Below are positions 24,477-33,417 of a stretch of 64,000 nt of DNA, piece by piece (position 1 is the first letter of the stretch; each line of letters begins with the position of its first letter). Source of the DNA: JALQUL01 sp040382935 (GTDB lineage Bacteria > Pseudomonadota > Gammaproteobacteria > Burkholderiales > Burkholderiaceae_C); the NCBI GenBank assembly GCA_040382935.1, contig JBEIEP010000008.1:1-64000 (forward strand). The letters run 5' to 3'. Both the position numbers and the translations under genes were made by a program. Under the pieces are notes generated by a model. That model did not search any database. It was not told where the DNA came from and was given only the letters and a program-made list of their open reading frames with translations.

Positions 24477-26385
24477 TCAAACCTTTTGAGCAATGTCAGA
24501 GAGGAGCCTGTCAATAAAGTCCTGAAGGCCCATCACACCAAGGTCACGATTACCACGTGCCCGAACGGCGACCGCACCGGCTTCTTTTTCCTTGTCGCCA
24601 ACGACCAGGATGTAGGGTGGCTTTTGAATCGTATGTTCGCGTATTTTATACGTTATTTTCTCGTTTCTCAAATCCGTCTCTACGCGAATCCCATGTTTGC
24701 TTAAACTTTTCTCCAATTCCTTCACATAGGGGGCCTGCGCATCGGTGATATTCAGGATGCAAACCTGCACAGGCGCCAGCCACACCGGTAGTGCGCCTGC
24801 GTGCTCTTCGATCAAAATTCCTATGAAACGCTCCAAACTTCCAACGATGGCTCGGTGCAACATAAAAGGCCTGTGCCGTTGCCCGTCCTCTCCCACATAG
24901 GTCGCATCCAAGCGCTCAGGTAAAAAAGGATCGACCTGAATCGTGCCGCACTGCCACTCACGGCCAATGGCATCTTTAAGGGTGTACTCAATTTTGGGGC
25001 CATAAAAAGCCCCCTCACCGACCGAGATTTGAAAATCGCAACCCGAGGCTTTTAAACTGTCGATCAAGGCATTTTCTGCCCTGTCCCATGCCTCTTCGGT
25101 GCCAATGCGCTGCGCCGGACGCGTCGCCACTTTGTAAATGATGTTCTTAAATCCAAAATCGGCATACACCTTTTGCAGCAAGGTGGTAAAGGCGGCGCAT
25201 TCCGCCGCAATTTGGTCTTCGGTACATAGAATATGTCCATCGTCTTGGGTAAACCCACGCACCCGCATAATCCCATGCAAACCGCCCGAGGGCTCATTGC
25301 GGTGACATTGACCAAACTCGCCGTAGCGCAGCGGTAAATCGCGGTAACTCTTAATGCCCTGCTTAAAAATCAAAACATGACCCGGGCAGTTCATGGGTTT
25401 GAGGGCGTATTCACGTTTTTCGGATTCGGTCGTGAACATATTGTCCCGGTACTTGTCCCAGTGCCCGGTTTTTTCCCACAAGGCCTTGTCAATCACCTGA
25501 GGGCCTTTAACCTCCCAGTAACCGTTGTTTCGGTAAATCTGGCGCATATACTGCTCTACGCATTGCCAGACCAACCAGCCCTTGGGATGCCAAAACACCA
25601 TACCCGGCGCGTGGTCATCAATATGGAATAAATCCAGCTCGCGCCCTAATCGCCTGTGGTCACGCTTTTCGGCTTCTTCTAGCATTAACAAATGGGCGGC
25701 TAATTCTTCTTTGCTTGCAAAGGCCACGCCATATACACGCTGCAACATCTCATTGCGGTGATCGCCACGCCAATAGGCCCCCGGCCACCTTCATGAGTTT
25801 GAAATGCTTGAGGCGCCCGGTGCTGGGCACGTGTGGCCCACGGCACAGGTCTTCAAAATCACCCTCGCGGTACAGCGATACGGGCTCTTCACTTGGAATA
25901 CCGGCAATGATTTCTGCCTTGTAATGCTCGCCCAAGGACTTGAAATACGCCACCGCCTCGACTCTGGGCAACACCCGTCGAACCACCACCTCATCGCGTG
26001 CCGCCAGTTCCACCATTTTTTTCTCAATGGCTTGCAGATCTTCGGGGGTAAACGGGCGGGTGTACGAAAAATCGTAGAAAAAGCCGTGCTCAATCACAGG
26101 GCCAATGGTGACTTGGGCATCCGGGAACAGGGTTTTTACGGCGTAGGCCAACAAGTGGGCGGTGGAGTGCCTGATCATCTCCAACCCGTCTGGCTCCTTG
26201 GCGGTCACAATCGCCAGCGAGGCATCCGCTTCAATACGGTAGGAGGCATCCACCAGTCGGCCATCCACCCTGCCACCCAAAGCCGCCTTGGCCAAGCCCG
26301 TGCCAATCGACTGCGCGACCTCAGTCACGGTTACCCCGGCTGGGTAAGAGCGAATCGATCCGTCGGGCAAAGTCAGGTTAACCAT
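24477..26385 (-). CDS. thrS: Threonine-tRNA ligase, with one apparent frameshift
   Basis: ThrS charges tRNA-Thr. The N-terminal part (ATG 26385) holds the TGS domain (MVNLTLPDGSIRSYPAGVTV) and the editing domain (RHSTAHLLAYAVKTLFPD, the H-x3-H site). The catalytic and anticodon-binding parts (GMVFWHPKGWLVW, MNCPGHVLIFK, RNEPSGGLHGIMRVRGFTQD, LPVWLAPVQVCIL) continue in another frame to 24477. The frames join in the C run at 25778-25782: with four instead of five C the protein reads LMKVAGAYWRGDHRNEML without a break. Because thrS is essential, a sequencing or assembly error is the simplest explanation; the full enzyme would have about 635 residues. It lies upstream of infC. Confidence 0.93.
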
Positions 26386-26410
26386 GGGTATGTATGTTAA
26401 AAAATAAAAA

Positions 26411-26432
26411 GGCCCAGCCAAACAGCTGAGCC
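26411..26432 (-). terminator. Terminator after the H-NS-like gene
   Basis: On the minus strand GGCTCAGC pairs with GCTGGGCC around TGTTTG, followed by TTTTTATTTT. It separates the H-NS-like gene from thrS. Confidence 0.75.
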
Positions 26433-26450
26433 CATGATTTTAGCCGGTGC

Positions 26451-26471
26451 AGGCCCTGTAAATCAGGGCCT
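26451..26471 (-). terminator. Second hairpin after the H-NS-like gene
   Basis: A perfect 8-bp stem (AGGCCCTG with CAGGGCCT) lies directly after the stop of the H-NS-like gene, before the T-rich terminator. It lacks its own T run and may protect the 3' end of the transcript. Confidence 0.5.
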
Positions 26472-26482
26472 CAAACCAGGGA

Positions 26483-26782
26483 CTAAATCAAAAACTGATC
26501 GCGGCTCTTGCCATCAATCCACTTGGGCGCTTTACCTCTGCCTGTCCAGGTGGCACCGGTGCTTGGATCTTTGTACTTGGCTGCCACCTTGCCAGTCGCC
26601 TTGGTTGCGCGATTAGCAGAGCGAGCTTTTACGCCCCCAAAGAGATCGTCCGCCGTAAGCCCATACTGAGCCACCAGTGCACGGGCTTGCGCCAACGCGG
26701 CTTTAATTTCGTTTTGGCGCACTTCCTCGATTTGTTTATCCAGGTCGGCACGTTGCTTCAACAAGTCGGCATAAGTGTTCAT
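26483..26782 (-). CDS. H-NS family nucleoid protein
   Basis: H-NS-like proteins bind AT-rich DNA and silence foreign genes. This 99-residue member has an N-terminal coiled-coil oligomerisation part (YADLLKQRADLDKQIEEVRQ) and a C-terminal DNA-binding domain (AAKYKDPSTGATWTGRGKAP, KWIDGKSRDQFLI). The minor-groove loop reads TGRGKAPKW, as in the betaproteobacterial group. Its upstream region (26783-26900) is very AT-rich, which fits autoregulation. It stands alone between terminators. Confidence 0.92.
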   Translation of the reverse strand: MNTYADLLKQRADLDKQIEEVRQNEIKAALAQARALVAQYGLTADDLFGGVKARSANRATKATGKVAAKYKDPSTGATWTGRGKAPKWIDGKSRDQFLI

Positions 26783-26917
26783 GAAAATTCTCCAAAAAAA
26801 TTAAACAACGTGATTATTATATTACCATATTTCTATAAATTTCAATATGCCATGAACAAAACACAGCATTGTGATAATAATTGCGTTGATCAGTTTTATT
26901 TCTCAAAACAGTTATGA

Positions 26918-27085
26918 GTCCACCGCAAAACCCTGCACACCATCGAAGGCTACGATTATGGCGTTGTACAGCTGGTCTTACAGAAGTTTCCCAGATCGGC
27001 TAGACAGCCCGCTCCGTCACTTTTTGAAGTTACTGTGGATATTTCGTATGTCGGGCCGTTGATTTATATGGACCTGCGCAAATAG
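26918..27085 (+). pseudogene. Possible 3' remnant of an unknown gene
   Basis: A 55-codon frame without a start codon ends at 27083-27085 and reads coding-like (TIEGYDYGVVQLVLQKF, VTVDISYVGPLIYMDLRK). It begins right after a stop at the edge of AT-rich DNA. I cannot assign a family. The rest of 26783-27200 holds the promoter region of the H-NS-like gene and nothing else I can support. Confidence 0.25.
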
Positions 27086-27178
27086 TCGGAATGACTTTAG
27101 CAGTTGTTACTGTCTTCCCTTCACCAAAGAGGCTCTGAGATACCATCTGCCCGGCTTTTGAACCACGCGGAGACATCC

Positions 27179-27199
27179 GGCCCGGTATTGAACCGGGCC
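27179..27199 (-). terminator. aceA: Hairpin after aceA
   Basis: A perfect 8-bp GC-rich stem (GGCCCGGT with ACCGGGCC, 5-nt loop) begins 8 bp beyond the aceA stop. No T run follows, so it may act in mRNA protection or as a weak terminator. Confidence 0.55.
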
Positions 27200-27206
27200 A
27201 TCTGGC

Positions 27207-28526
27207 TTAATGGAACTGTTCTTCTTCGGTAGAACCAGTCAAAGCGGTAACGCTTGACTGCCCGCCCTGAATCACGGTTGTTACTTCGTCAAAATACCCG
27301 GTGCCCACCTCTTGCTGGTGCGAAACAAAGGTGTAGCCACGGTCGCGGGCCGCAAACTCGGGCTCTTGGACTTTCTCGACATAGGCCGTCATGCCACGGG
27401 CCACGTAGTCTTGCGCCAAGTCGAACATGTTGTACCACATGCTGTGAATGCCCGCCAAGGTAATGAACTGGTACTTGTACCCCATGGCACCCAACTCACG
27501 CTGGAACTTGGCGATGGTGGCGTCGTCCAGGTTCTTTTTCCAGTTAAACGAAGGTGAGCAGTTATAGGCCAGCATTTTGCCGGGGTGAACTTTATGGACG
27601 GCCTCTGCAAACTTGCGGGCAAATTCCAGGTCAGGGGTACCGGTTTCGCACCACACCAAGTCCGCGTAATAGGCGTAGGCAATGGCACGGCTGATGGCCT
27701 GGTCAATGCCCTTGTTGGTTTTGTAAAAGCCTTCTGAGGTGCGTTCACCCGTAATAAAAGGCTTGTCGTTGGCGTCGTAATCGCTGGTGATCAAATCGGC
27801 GGCTTCAGCATCGGTACGGGCGATCACCAAGGTAGGCACACCACAAACATCAGCAGCCATACGTGCAGCAATTAACTTTTGCACGGCTTCTTGGGTAGGC
27901 ACCAGCACTTTACCACCCATGTGGCCGCATTTTTTAACCGATGCGAGCTGGTCTTCCCAATGCACGCCACCCGCTCCGGCACCAATCATCGCCTTCATCA
28001 GTTCAAACGCGTTGAGTACGCCGCCAAAACCGGCCTCGGCGTCGGCCACGATAGGTGCGAAATAGTCGATATAGCCTGTATCGCCAGGGCCTACGCCTTT
28101 TGACCATTGGATCTCGTCGGCGCGTTTAAAGCTGTTGTTGATGCGCTCAACCACCTTGGGAACAGAGTCGACTGGGTACAGAGATTGGTCGGGGTACATC
28201 GACGCGTAGCCGTTATTGTCTGCCGCAACTTGCCAGCCCGACAGGTAAATGGCCTTGACGCCTGCTTTAACCTGCTGCATGGCCTGGCCACCTGTCAACG
28301 CGCCCAAGCAGTTCACGTAGGGCTGGTTGTTCACCAAATCCCACAGCTTTTCAGCTCCACGACGGGCCAGGGTGTGCTCAATGGGAAACGACCCACGCAG
28401 CCGCACCACATCGGCGGCGCTATAGCCCCTTTTGATACCCTTCCAACGGGGGTTGGTATCCCAGTCTTTTTGAAGCGCTTCAATCTGCGCGGCGCGGCTC
28501 TGCTGAGCATTTTGGTTGGTTGACAT
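27207..28526 (-). CDS. aceA: Isocitrate lyase
   Basis: AceA cleaves isocitrate into succinate and glyoxylate, the first step of the glyoxylate shunt used for growth on acetate and fatty acids. The 439-residue protein carries the catalytic KKCGHMGGKV segment with the active cysteine, a metal-binding region (DYFAPIVADAEAGFGG), and NCSPSFNWKK near the C-terminus. The start at 28526 is preceded by about 70 bp and then by two palindromic operators. The acetyl-CoA synthetase at 50-52 kb feeds the same pathway. No malate synthase is in the window. Confidence 0.96.
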   Translation of the reverse strand: MSTNQNAQQSRAAQIEALQKDWDTNPRWKGIKRGYSAADVVRLRGSFPIEHTLARRGAEKLWDLVNNQPYVNCLGALTGGQAMQQVKAGVKAIYLSGWQVAADNNGYASMYPDQSLYPVDSVPKVVERINNSFKRADEIQWSKGVGPGDTGYIDYFAPIVADAEAGFGGVLNAFELMKAMIGAGAGGVHWEDQLASVKKCGHMGGKVLVPTQEAVQKLIAARMAADVCGVPTLVIARTDAEAADLITSDYDANDKPFITGERTSEGFYKTNKGIDQAISRAIAYAYYADLVWCETGTPDLEFARKFAEAVHKVHPGKMLAYNCSPSFNWKKNLDDATIAKFQRELGAMGYKYQFITLAGIHSMWYNMFDLAQDYVARGMTAYVEKVQEPEFAARDRGYTFVSHQQEVGTGYFDEVTTVIQGGQSSVTALTGSTEEEQFH

Positions 28527-28599
28527 GCAATGACTCCAAGTGTTGAAAAAACAGTGGTTAAAGCCTTGGTTAAGGCGCGAAACCTTGGTGTCAATTTTA

Positions 28600-28643
28600 G
28601 TCTTATATAAGACATATTTTTAATCTTATGTCTTATATAAGAT
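28600..28643 (-). promoter_or_regulatory. Two phased palindromic operators upstream of aceA
   Basis: The 14-bp palindrome GTCTTATATAAGAC lies at 28600-28613 and a one-mismatch copy, GTCTTATATAAGAT, at 28630-28643. The centres are 30 bp apart, close to three helical turns, so both would face the same side of DNA. The block lies 74-117 bp before the aceA start in an AT-rich promoter region. A dimeric repressor or activator of central carbon genes is likely; its identity is not shown here. Confidence 0.7.
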
Positions 28644-28809
28644 AAATTTTTTATTGTTATAAATCAAACACTTAAAAAGTAATTTTTGTATAATGAAACT
28701 CAATTGAGGGTTGTGAAATGGCGAATAGTTGATTTCACGCAAGACCAAAAGTCGTTGCAAGCCAAGGTCTCGCGCCCGCGCGAGACCCTTACCCCTCGGA
28801 AAACGGCGC

Positions 28810-30297
28810 CTATACCGGACTGTCGATGCGAATCCAGGTGGTTTTGAGTTCGGCGTATTTGTCCAGCGCGTGCAAAGACTTATCCCGCCCAATACCACTT
28901 TGCCGGAATCCCCCAAAGGGCACCGTGATGTCATCTTCGTCGTACTGATTGACGTGGACCGTGCCAGCCCGCAGCGCTCGGGCCACGCCGTGGGCTTTGT
29001 TGATGTCACGCGTCCATACGGCGGCCTGCAATCCGTAAACGCTTTGATTGGCTTGCCGCACCACGTCGGCGGCATCGGTAAAACTCAAAACCGACAACAC
29101 CGGTCCAAAGATTTCTTCGCGTGCGATGGTCATATCTGGGGTTACGCCATCAAATACCGTGGGGGCGATGTAATAGCCTCCAGACGCCTGCATGACTTGT
29201 TCACCCCCACTAAGAAGCGCAGCGCCTTCGCTTTTTCCTGACTCGATGTAACGCATGACAGTAGCCAACTGAATAGAGTCAACCACCGCGCCCATGACGG
29301 TTGTGGGCAACAAAGGGTTAGCCGGTGCGTACTGTGGCACCAGCGCCAAGGCTTTTTCCAAGAACTTCTCTTTGATGCTGGCTTCCACAAACAGGCGCGA
29401 AGGTGCATTGCAGCTCTCGCCTTGGTTGAAAAATATACTGCCTACTGCGGTTTCAACGGCCTTGTCCAAATCGGGGCAGTCGGCAAAAACGATGTTGGGC
29501 GACTTGCCGCCCAACTCGGTCCAAGCCCGCTTTAGGTTGCTTTGTCCTGCCATCACATGAATTTGCTTGCCCACTCGTGTGGAGCCGGTAAACGCAATGC
29601 AGTCCACGTCCATGTGCAGCGCCAAGGGGCTGCCTGCCTCAGCGCCAAAGCCAGGCACTACGTTGAACACGCCCGGGGGCACGCCCGCCTCCAAGGCCAA
29701 ATCGGCCAGCCTAAGCGCAGTCAAGGGTGACTTTTCACTGGGCTTGAGTACCACGCTGTTGCCCATTGCCAGCGCCGGGCCAATTTTCCAGGCGGCCATG
29801 ATCATGGGGTAATTCCAAGGCACGATCACACCGACAACACCCATGGGTTCTTTGGTGATAAGGGCCAGACCCGTTCTGGGGCTAGGAGCGATTTCGTCGT
29901 ACACCTTGTCGATGGCTTCGCCGTACCAGCGTATGCAATTGGCTGCGCTGTTAACGTCAACGGCCCGGGCGTACTTTATCGGTTTGCCCATGTCCAAGGT
30001 TTCAAGCAGGGCCAACTCATCGCCGTTTTTGCTGATCAAATCGGCAAAACGAATCAAAATTTGTTTGCGTTTGGCTGGCGCTAGGTGCCGCCAACGGCCG
30101 TCCTCAAACGCCGCCCTTGCCGCAGCAACGGCACTGTCAATATCTTTGGCACTGCCCCTCACCACTTGCCCAAGGATCTTCCCATCAACCGGAGAAATGC
30201 AATCAAAGGTCACGCCTTCTGCGCCTTCTACACGTTGCCCGTTAATCACGGCGCGGCCATCAATTTTTACATCAGCAGTGGTATTTGACATATCCAT
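28810..30297 (-). CDS. puuC: Aldehyde dehydrogenase, PuuC-like (gamma-glutamyl-aminobutyraldehyde dehydrogenase)
   Basis: This NAD(P)-dependent aldehyde dehydrogenase has the expected motifs: PWNYPMIMAAWKIGPALAMG, the NAD-binding FTGSTRVGKQI, the general base in WTELGGKSPN, the catalytic cysteine in NQGESCNAPSRLFV and EEIFGPVLSVLSF. The length of 495 residues with start at ATG 30297 fits the PuuC/AldH group. It lies beside a putrescine transporter, an aminotransferase and a glutamylputrescine-synthetase-like gene, so gamma-glutamyl-aminobutyraldehyde is the likely substrate. The exact substrate is inferred from context. Confidence 0.85.
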   Translation of the reverse strand: MDMSNTTADVKIDGRAVINGQRVEGAEGVTFDCISPVDGKILGQVVRGSAKDIDSAVAAARAAFEDGRWRHLAPAKRKQILIRFADLISKNGDELALLETLDMGKPIKYARAVDVNSAANCIRWYGEAIDKVYDEIAPSPRTGLALITKEPMGVVGVIVPWNYPMIMAAWKIGPALAMGNSVVLKPSEKSPLTALRLADLALEAGVPPGVFNVVPGFGAEAGSPLALHMDVDCIAFTGSTRVGKQIHVMAGQSNLKRAWTELGGKSPNIVFADCPDLDKAVETAVGSIFFNQGESCNAPSRLFVEASIKEKFLEKALALVPQYAPANPLLPTTVMGAVVDSIQLATVMRYIESGKSEGAALLSGGEQVMQASGGYYIAPTVFDGVTPDMTIAREEIFGPVLSVLSFTDAADVVRQANQSVYGLQAAVWTRDINKAHGVARALRAGTVHVNQYDEDDITVPFGGFRQSGIGRDKSLHALDKYAELKTTWIRIDSPV

Positions 30298-30467
30298 TTT
30301 CCAGAAAAATAAACAAGTAACCGCTCGGCGGGCGGTCAAGATGTGAGTCGCTTAAAGCGACAGCAATTGCCGAATGTGCCCAAGGCCTGCCAAGGCCAAG
30401 GGAACCTCATAGGGCGCGCCTAAGTGTATAGGAGTGAATAGTCCCGGCGCTATTTGAGTGCGACCGT

Positions 30468-31304
30468 TTAGGTGCGCATCGCCGCCGCCATTTCGCGCTC
30501 TTTGCGCCGCGTTAGCCGCGCCACATAAATGCTGTAGCCGACGATGACGATGGTTACAGACACGATTAGCAAAGTGGCCGCTGCGTAAATGGTTGGATTG
30601 ATGCCTCGCCTAGCGTAACCAAAGATGACCTGGGGCAGGGTGTTGACGCCTGGGCCCGAAAGGAACTCTGAGATCACCACATCGTCAAACGACAAGGTGA
30701 ACGACAGCAGGAAGGCTGCCAAAATGCCTTGGGCAATATTGGGAAGGGTGATGAGGAAAAACACCTGAAACGGCCGCGCGCCCAAGTCCATCGCAGCTTC
30801 TTCAATCGAACGATTGACCTCCAACAAGCGAGACTGCACCACGACCATGCCATAGGCCATTCCAAGCAGTGTGTGTCCGAAAATAATGGTCAATATGCCG
30901 CGCTCTGGCCACCCAAACACGTTTTGCGAGCCCACCATCAGCAGCAATAATGACAGCCCAATGACCACCTCTGGCATCACCAGCGGCGCATTGACCATGC
31001 CAGAGAACGCCGTACGCCCCAAAAACCGGCGATAGCGTACCAACACAAACGCAGCAAAAGTACCCAGCACTGCCGACAAAACGCCCGTGACCGTTGCCAC
31101 CTTCAACGACAGCCAAAACCCTTCAACAATTTTTGTATCCTGGGTAAGGGCCTCGTACCACCGAAACGAGAACCCGGTAAAGCGGGCGTCCTGGCGTGTG
31201 CTGTTGAACGAAAACACCACCATAAAAATCAGTGGCAGGTACAAAAACAAGTACACCAGCCCCAACCAGAATTTTCCAAAGTAACGCTCAAGGAATTGCT
31301 TCAT
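30468..31304 (-). CDS. potI: Polyamine ABC transporter permease (PotI-like)
   Basis: This inner-membrane permease has six predicted helices and the EAA loop of ABC importers (IEEAAMDLGARPFQVFFLIT). It starts MKQFLERYFGKFWLG and resembles PotI/PotC. It overlaps no gene and lies 9 bp after the second permease gene. It should form a heterodimer with that permease, driven by the PotG-like ATPase. Substrate (putrescine) is inferred from neighbours. Confidence 0.9.
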   Translation of the reverse strand: MKQFLERYFGKFWLGLVYLFLYLPLIFMVVFSFNSTRQDARFTGFSFRWYEALTQDTKIVEGFWLSLKVATVTGVLSAVLGTFAAFVLVRYRRFLGRTAFSGMVNAPLVMPEVVIGLSLLLLMVGSQNVFGWPERGILTIIFGHTLLGMAYGMVVVQSRLLEVNRSIEEAAMDLGARPFQVFFLITLPNIAQGILAAFLLSFTLSFDDVVISEFLSGPGVNTLPQVIFGYARRGINPTIYAAATLLIVSVTIVIVGYSIYVARLTRRKEREMAAAMRT

Positions 31305-31313
31305 GGGGATTCC

Positions 31314-32222
31314 CTATTTTTTGGACTCGGCGGATTCACCGGTGTAGTGGTAGTAAAAGCCTAGCGGCACAATGATCAAAGCGATCATGACCACCGCCAA
31401 GGCGCTGGCGCGGGGCCAGTTGTTGCTGGTAAACATTTCGTCCCATACCACGCGGCCTATCATCATGTTTTCTGGCCCGCCCAATAGAGATGGGATGACA
31501 AACTCGCCCACTGCGGGGATAAACACCAACATAAAGCCTGCCACGATACCGGCTTTTGACAGGGGTACGGTGACCAACCAAAAGGCCTTAAAAGGCGAGG
31601 CCCCCAAATCGTAGGCGGCCTCTAGCAATCTGAAGTCCATTTTTACCAGATTGGCATACAGGGGCAAAATCATGAACGGCAGGTATACATAGGTCATGCC
31701 CACCAACATGGATACATTGGTGTATAGCATTTGAATCGGCTCGTTAATCAAGCCTAGCGCCATCAGCAACTGGTTGAGTACACCCTGGTCGGCCAATATA
31801 CCTTTCCAAGCGTAGACCCGCAGCAAAAACGAGGTCCAAAACGGCAACATCACCATCATCAGCAACGCAGGCCGAACACTGGGCGACGAACGCGCAATAA
31901 AGTAGGCAAAGGGGTAGCCTAGGAAAAGGCACAAAAAGGCAGTACAAAGCGCGTACCAAATTGAACGCAGGTAGGCCTCTACATAGAGGGTTTGAAACAA
32001 AGCCCCATCTTCTCCTGTTTTGAAGATAGACCAGTAGTTTTCATACTTGAGGTGCAAGATGCCCGCTTCGGCGTCCCACAAGGGTTTGAAGGGGTGGATG
32101 TCATTACCCATGTCCACAAAACTGATGTAGAGCAGGATAAGAAACGGCAACAAGAAAAACACAAATAGCCAGACATAGGGAACCCCTATGACAAAGCGTT
32201 TACCGGGAACTGGGAGTGCCAT
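31314..32222 (-). CDS. potH: Polyamine ABC transporter permease (PotH-like)
   Basis: This 302-residue permease has a long N-terminal periplasmic insert typical of PotH/PotB (GVPYVWLFVFFLLPFLILLY, then a loop with DAEAGILHLKYENYW), six helices and an EAA loop (LLEAAYDLGASPFKAFWLVT). It sits between the ATPase gene (12 bp) and the second permease gene. Confidence 0.9.
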   Translation of the reverse strand: MALPVPGKRFVIGVPYVWLFVFFLLPFLILLYISFVDMGNDIHPFKPLWDAEAGILHLKYENYWSIFKTGEDGALFQTLYVEAYLRSIWYALCTAFLCLFLGYPFAYFIARSSPSVRPALLMMVMLPFWTSFLLRVYAWKGILADQGVLNQLLMALGLINEPIQMLYTNVSMLVGMTYVYLPFMILPLYANLVKMDFRLLEAAYDLGASPFKAFWLVTVPLSKAGIVAGFMLVFIPAVGEFVIPSLLGGPENMMIGRVVWDEMFTSNNWPRASALAVVMIALIIVPLGFYYHYTGESAESKK

Positions 32223-32234
32223 AAAAGATTCTCC

Positions 32235-33338
32235 TTAGTCGCGCAGCACCACGCCTGCTTTGTCGTTCCACCAGAAATAAACGTCATCGTCCCAAGTGAT
32301 TTCACTAAGATCGTGGCGCGAGGTATTGGCCTCCATCACCTTGACGCGTGAACCATCAGTGGCGGCAAGGATATAGGTGTTGTACGAACCAAAGTAGGCG
32401 ATTTCTTGGACTTTGCCTGTGTACAGATTAGCTGGCGTGTTGCTGGGCTTTTCCTTACTGATTTCTATTTTTTCTGGCCTGATGGCAATCGTTACCGGCA
32501 TATTCAGCGTACCACTGACGCCATGACCCACCCTGACCTCACCGATTGCGGTACGCACTGCGCAACGATCGGGCTCGTCAACACTTAGGTGCCCTGCAAA
32601 AAGATTCACATTGCCAATGAAATCAGCCACAAACTTGTTGGCTGGATGCTCGTACACCTCTTCAGGAGATGCGACCTGCAACACCCTGCCCTTGCTCATA
32701 ATGGCAATCCGATTGGCCATGGTCATGGCCTCTTCCTGGTCGTGCGTCACCATTACGCAGGTCACACCTACTTTTTCAATAATGTTGACCAGTTCAAACT
32801 GGGTTTGCTCGCGCAGCTTTTTGTCCAAAGCACCCAAGGGCTCGTCTAGCAACAACAGTTGTGGGCGCTTGGCCAGGCTACGCGCCAACGCTACTCGCTG
32901 CTGCTGCCCCCCCGAAAGTTGATGGGGTTTGCGTTTGGCAAATGTCCCTAACTGCACCAGGTCCAGCATTTCGCCTACACGGGTTTTGATTTCGTCTTTG
33001 GGTAGACCCTCGCGCTTGAGGCCAAACGCGACGTTTTCCCAAATATCCAAATGAGGAAACAGCGCGTAAGACTGAAACATCATGTTGATAGGCCTGTCGT
33101 AGGGGGGCATGGTGGCAACGTCTTGTCCGCCCAGCAATATGCGCCCGGAGGTGGGTTTTTCAAAACCAGCCAACATACGCAGCAAGGTCGATTTTCCGCA
33201 ACCCGAACTGCCCAGCAATGCAAATATCTCGCCCTTGCCTATGCTGAGTGACACGTCGTCAACGGCGGTTGCTTCGTCAAATCGTTTAACTAATTTTTCC
33301 GTGACCAGATAACCACTGTCTGCTATTTGTGCGGCCAT
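32235..33338 (-). CDS. potG: Polyamine ABC transporter ATP-binding protein (PotG-like)
   Basis: The start is ATG 33338, preceded by a strong GGAGG site. The ATPase motifs are clear: Walker A GSSGCGKSTLLRML, Q loop FQSYALFPHL, signature LSGGQQQRVALARSL, Walker B LLLLDEPLGALDKK, and the H loop VTHDQEEAM. The C-terminal part (about 130 residues) forms the regulatory TOBE fold of spermidine/putrescine importers. It energises the two permeases encoded next. Confidence 0.93.
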   Translation of the reverse strand: MAAQIADSGYLVTEKLVKRFDEATAVDDVSLSIGKGEIFALLGSSGCGKSTLLRMLAGFEKPTSGRILLGGQDVATMPPYDRPINMMFQSYALFPHLDIWENVAFGLKREGLPKDEIKTRVGEMLDLVQLGTFAKRKPHQLSGGQQQRVALARSLAKRPQLLLLDEPLGALDKKLREQTQFELVNIIEKVGVTCVMVTHDQEEAMTMANRIAIMSKGRVLQVASPEEVYEHPANKFVADFIGNVNLFAGHLSVDEPDRCAVRTAIGEVRVGHGVSGTLNMPVTIAIRPEKIEISKEKPSNTPANLYTGKVQEIAYFGSYNTYILAATDGSRVKVMEANTSRHDLSEITWDDDVYFWWNDKAGVVLRD

Positions 33339-33363
33339 ACCGACTCCTCCAAACTTCAAATAA

Positions 33364-33400
33364 AAAAGGCTGTCAACCTTCTCGGTTTTGACAGCCTTTT
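33364..33400 (-). terminator. Terminator between potF and potG
   Basis: On the minus strand AAAAGGCTGTCAA pairs with TTGACAGCCTTTT and runs into TTTTTT. It lies after the binding-protein gene and before the ATPase gene in the same operon. Partial termination here would make more binding protein than membrane components, a common arrangement. Confidence 0.8.
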
Positions 33401-33417
33401 ACGCTCAAACAAAAAAC

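Noticed and set aside
24477..26421. thrS as two separate genes
   Set aside because: Each part alone lacks essential domains, and one base in a C run joins them perfectly, so it is kept as one gene.
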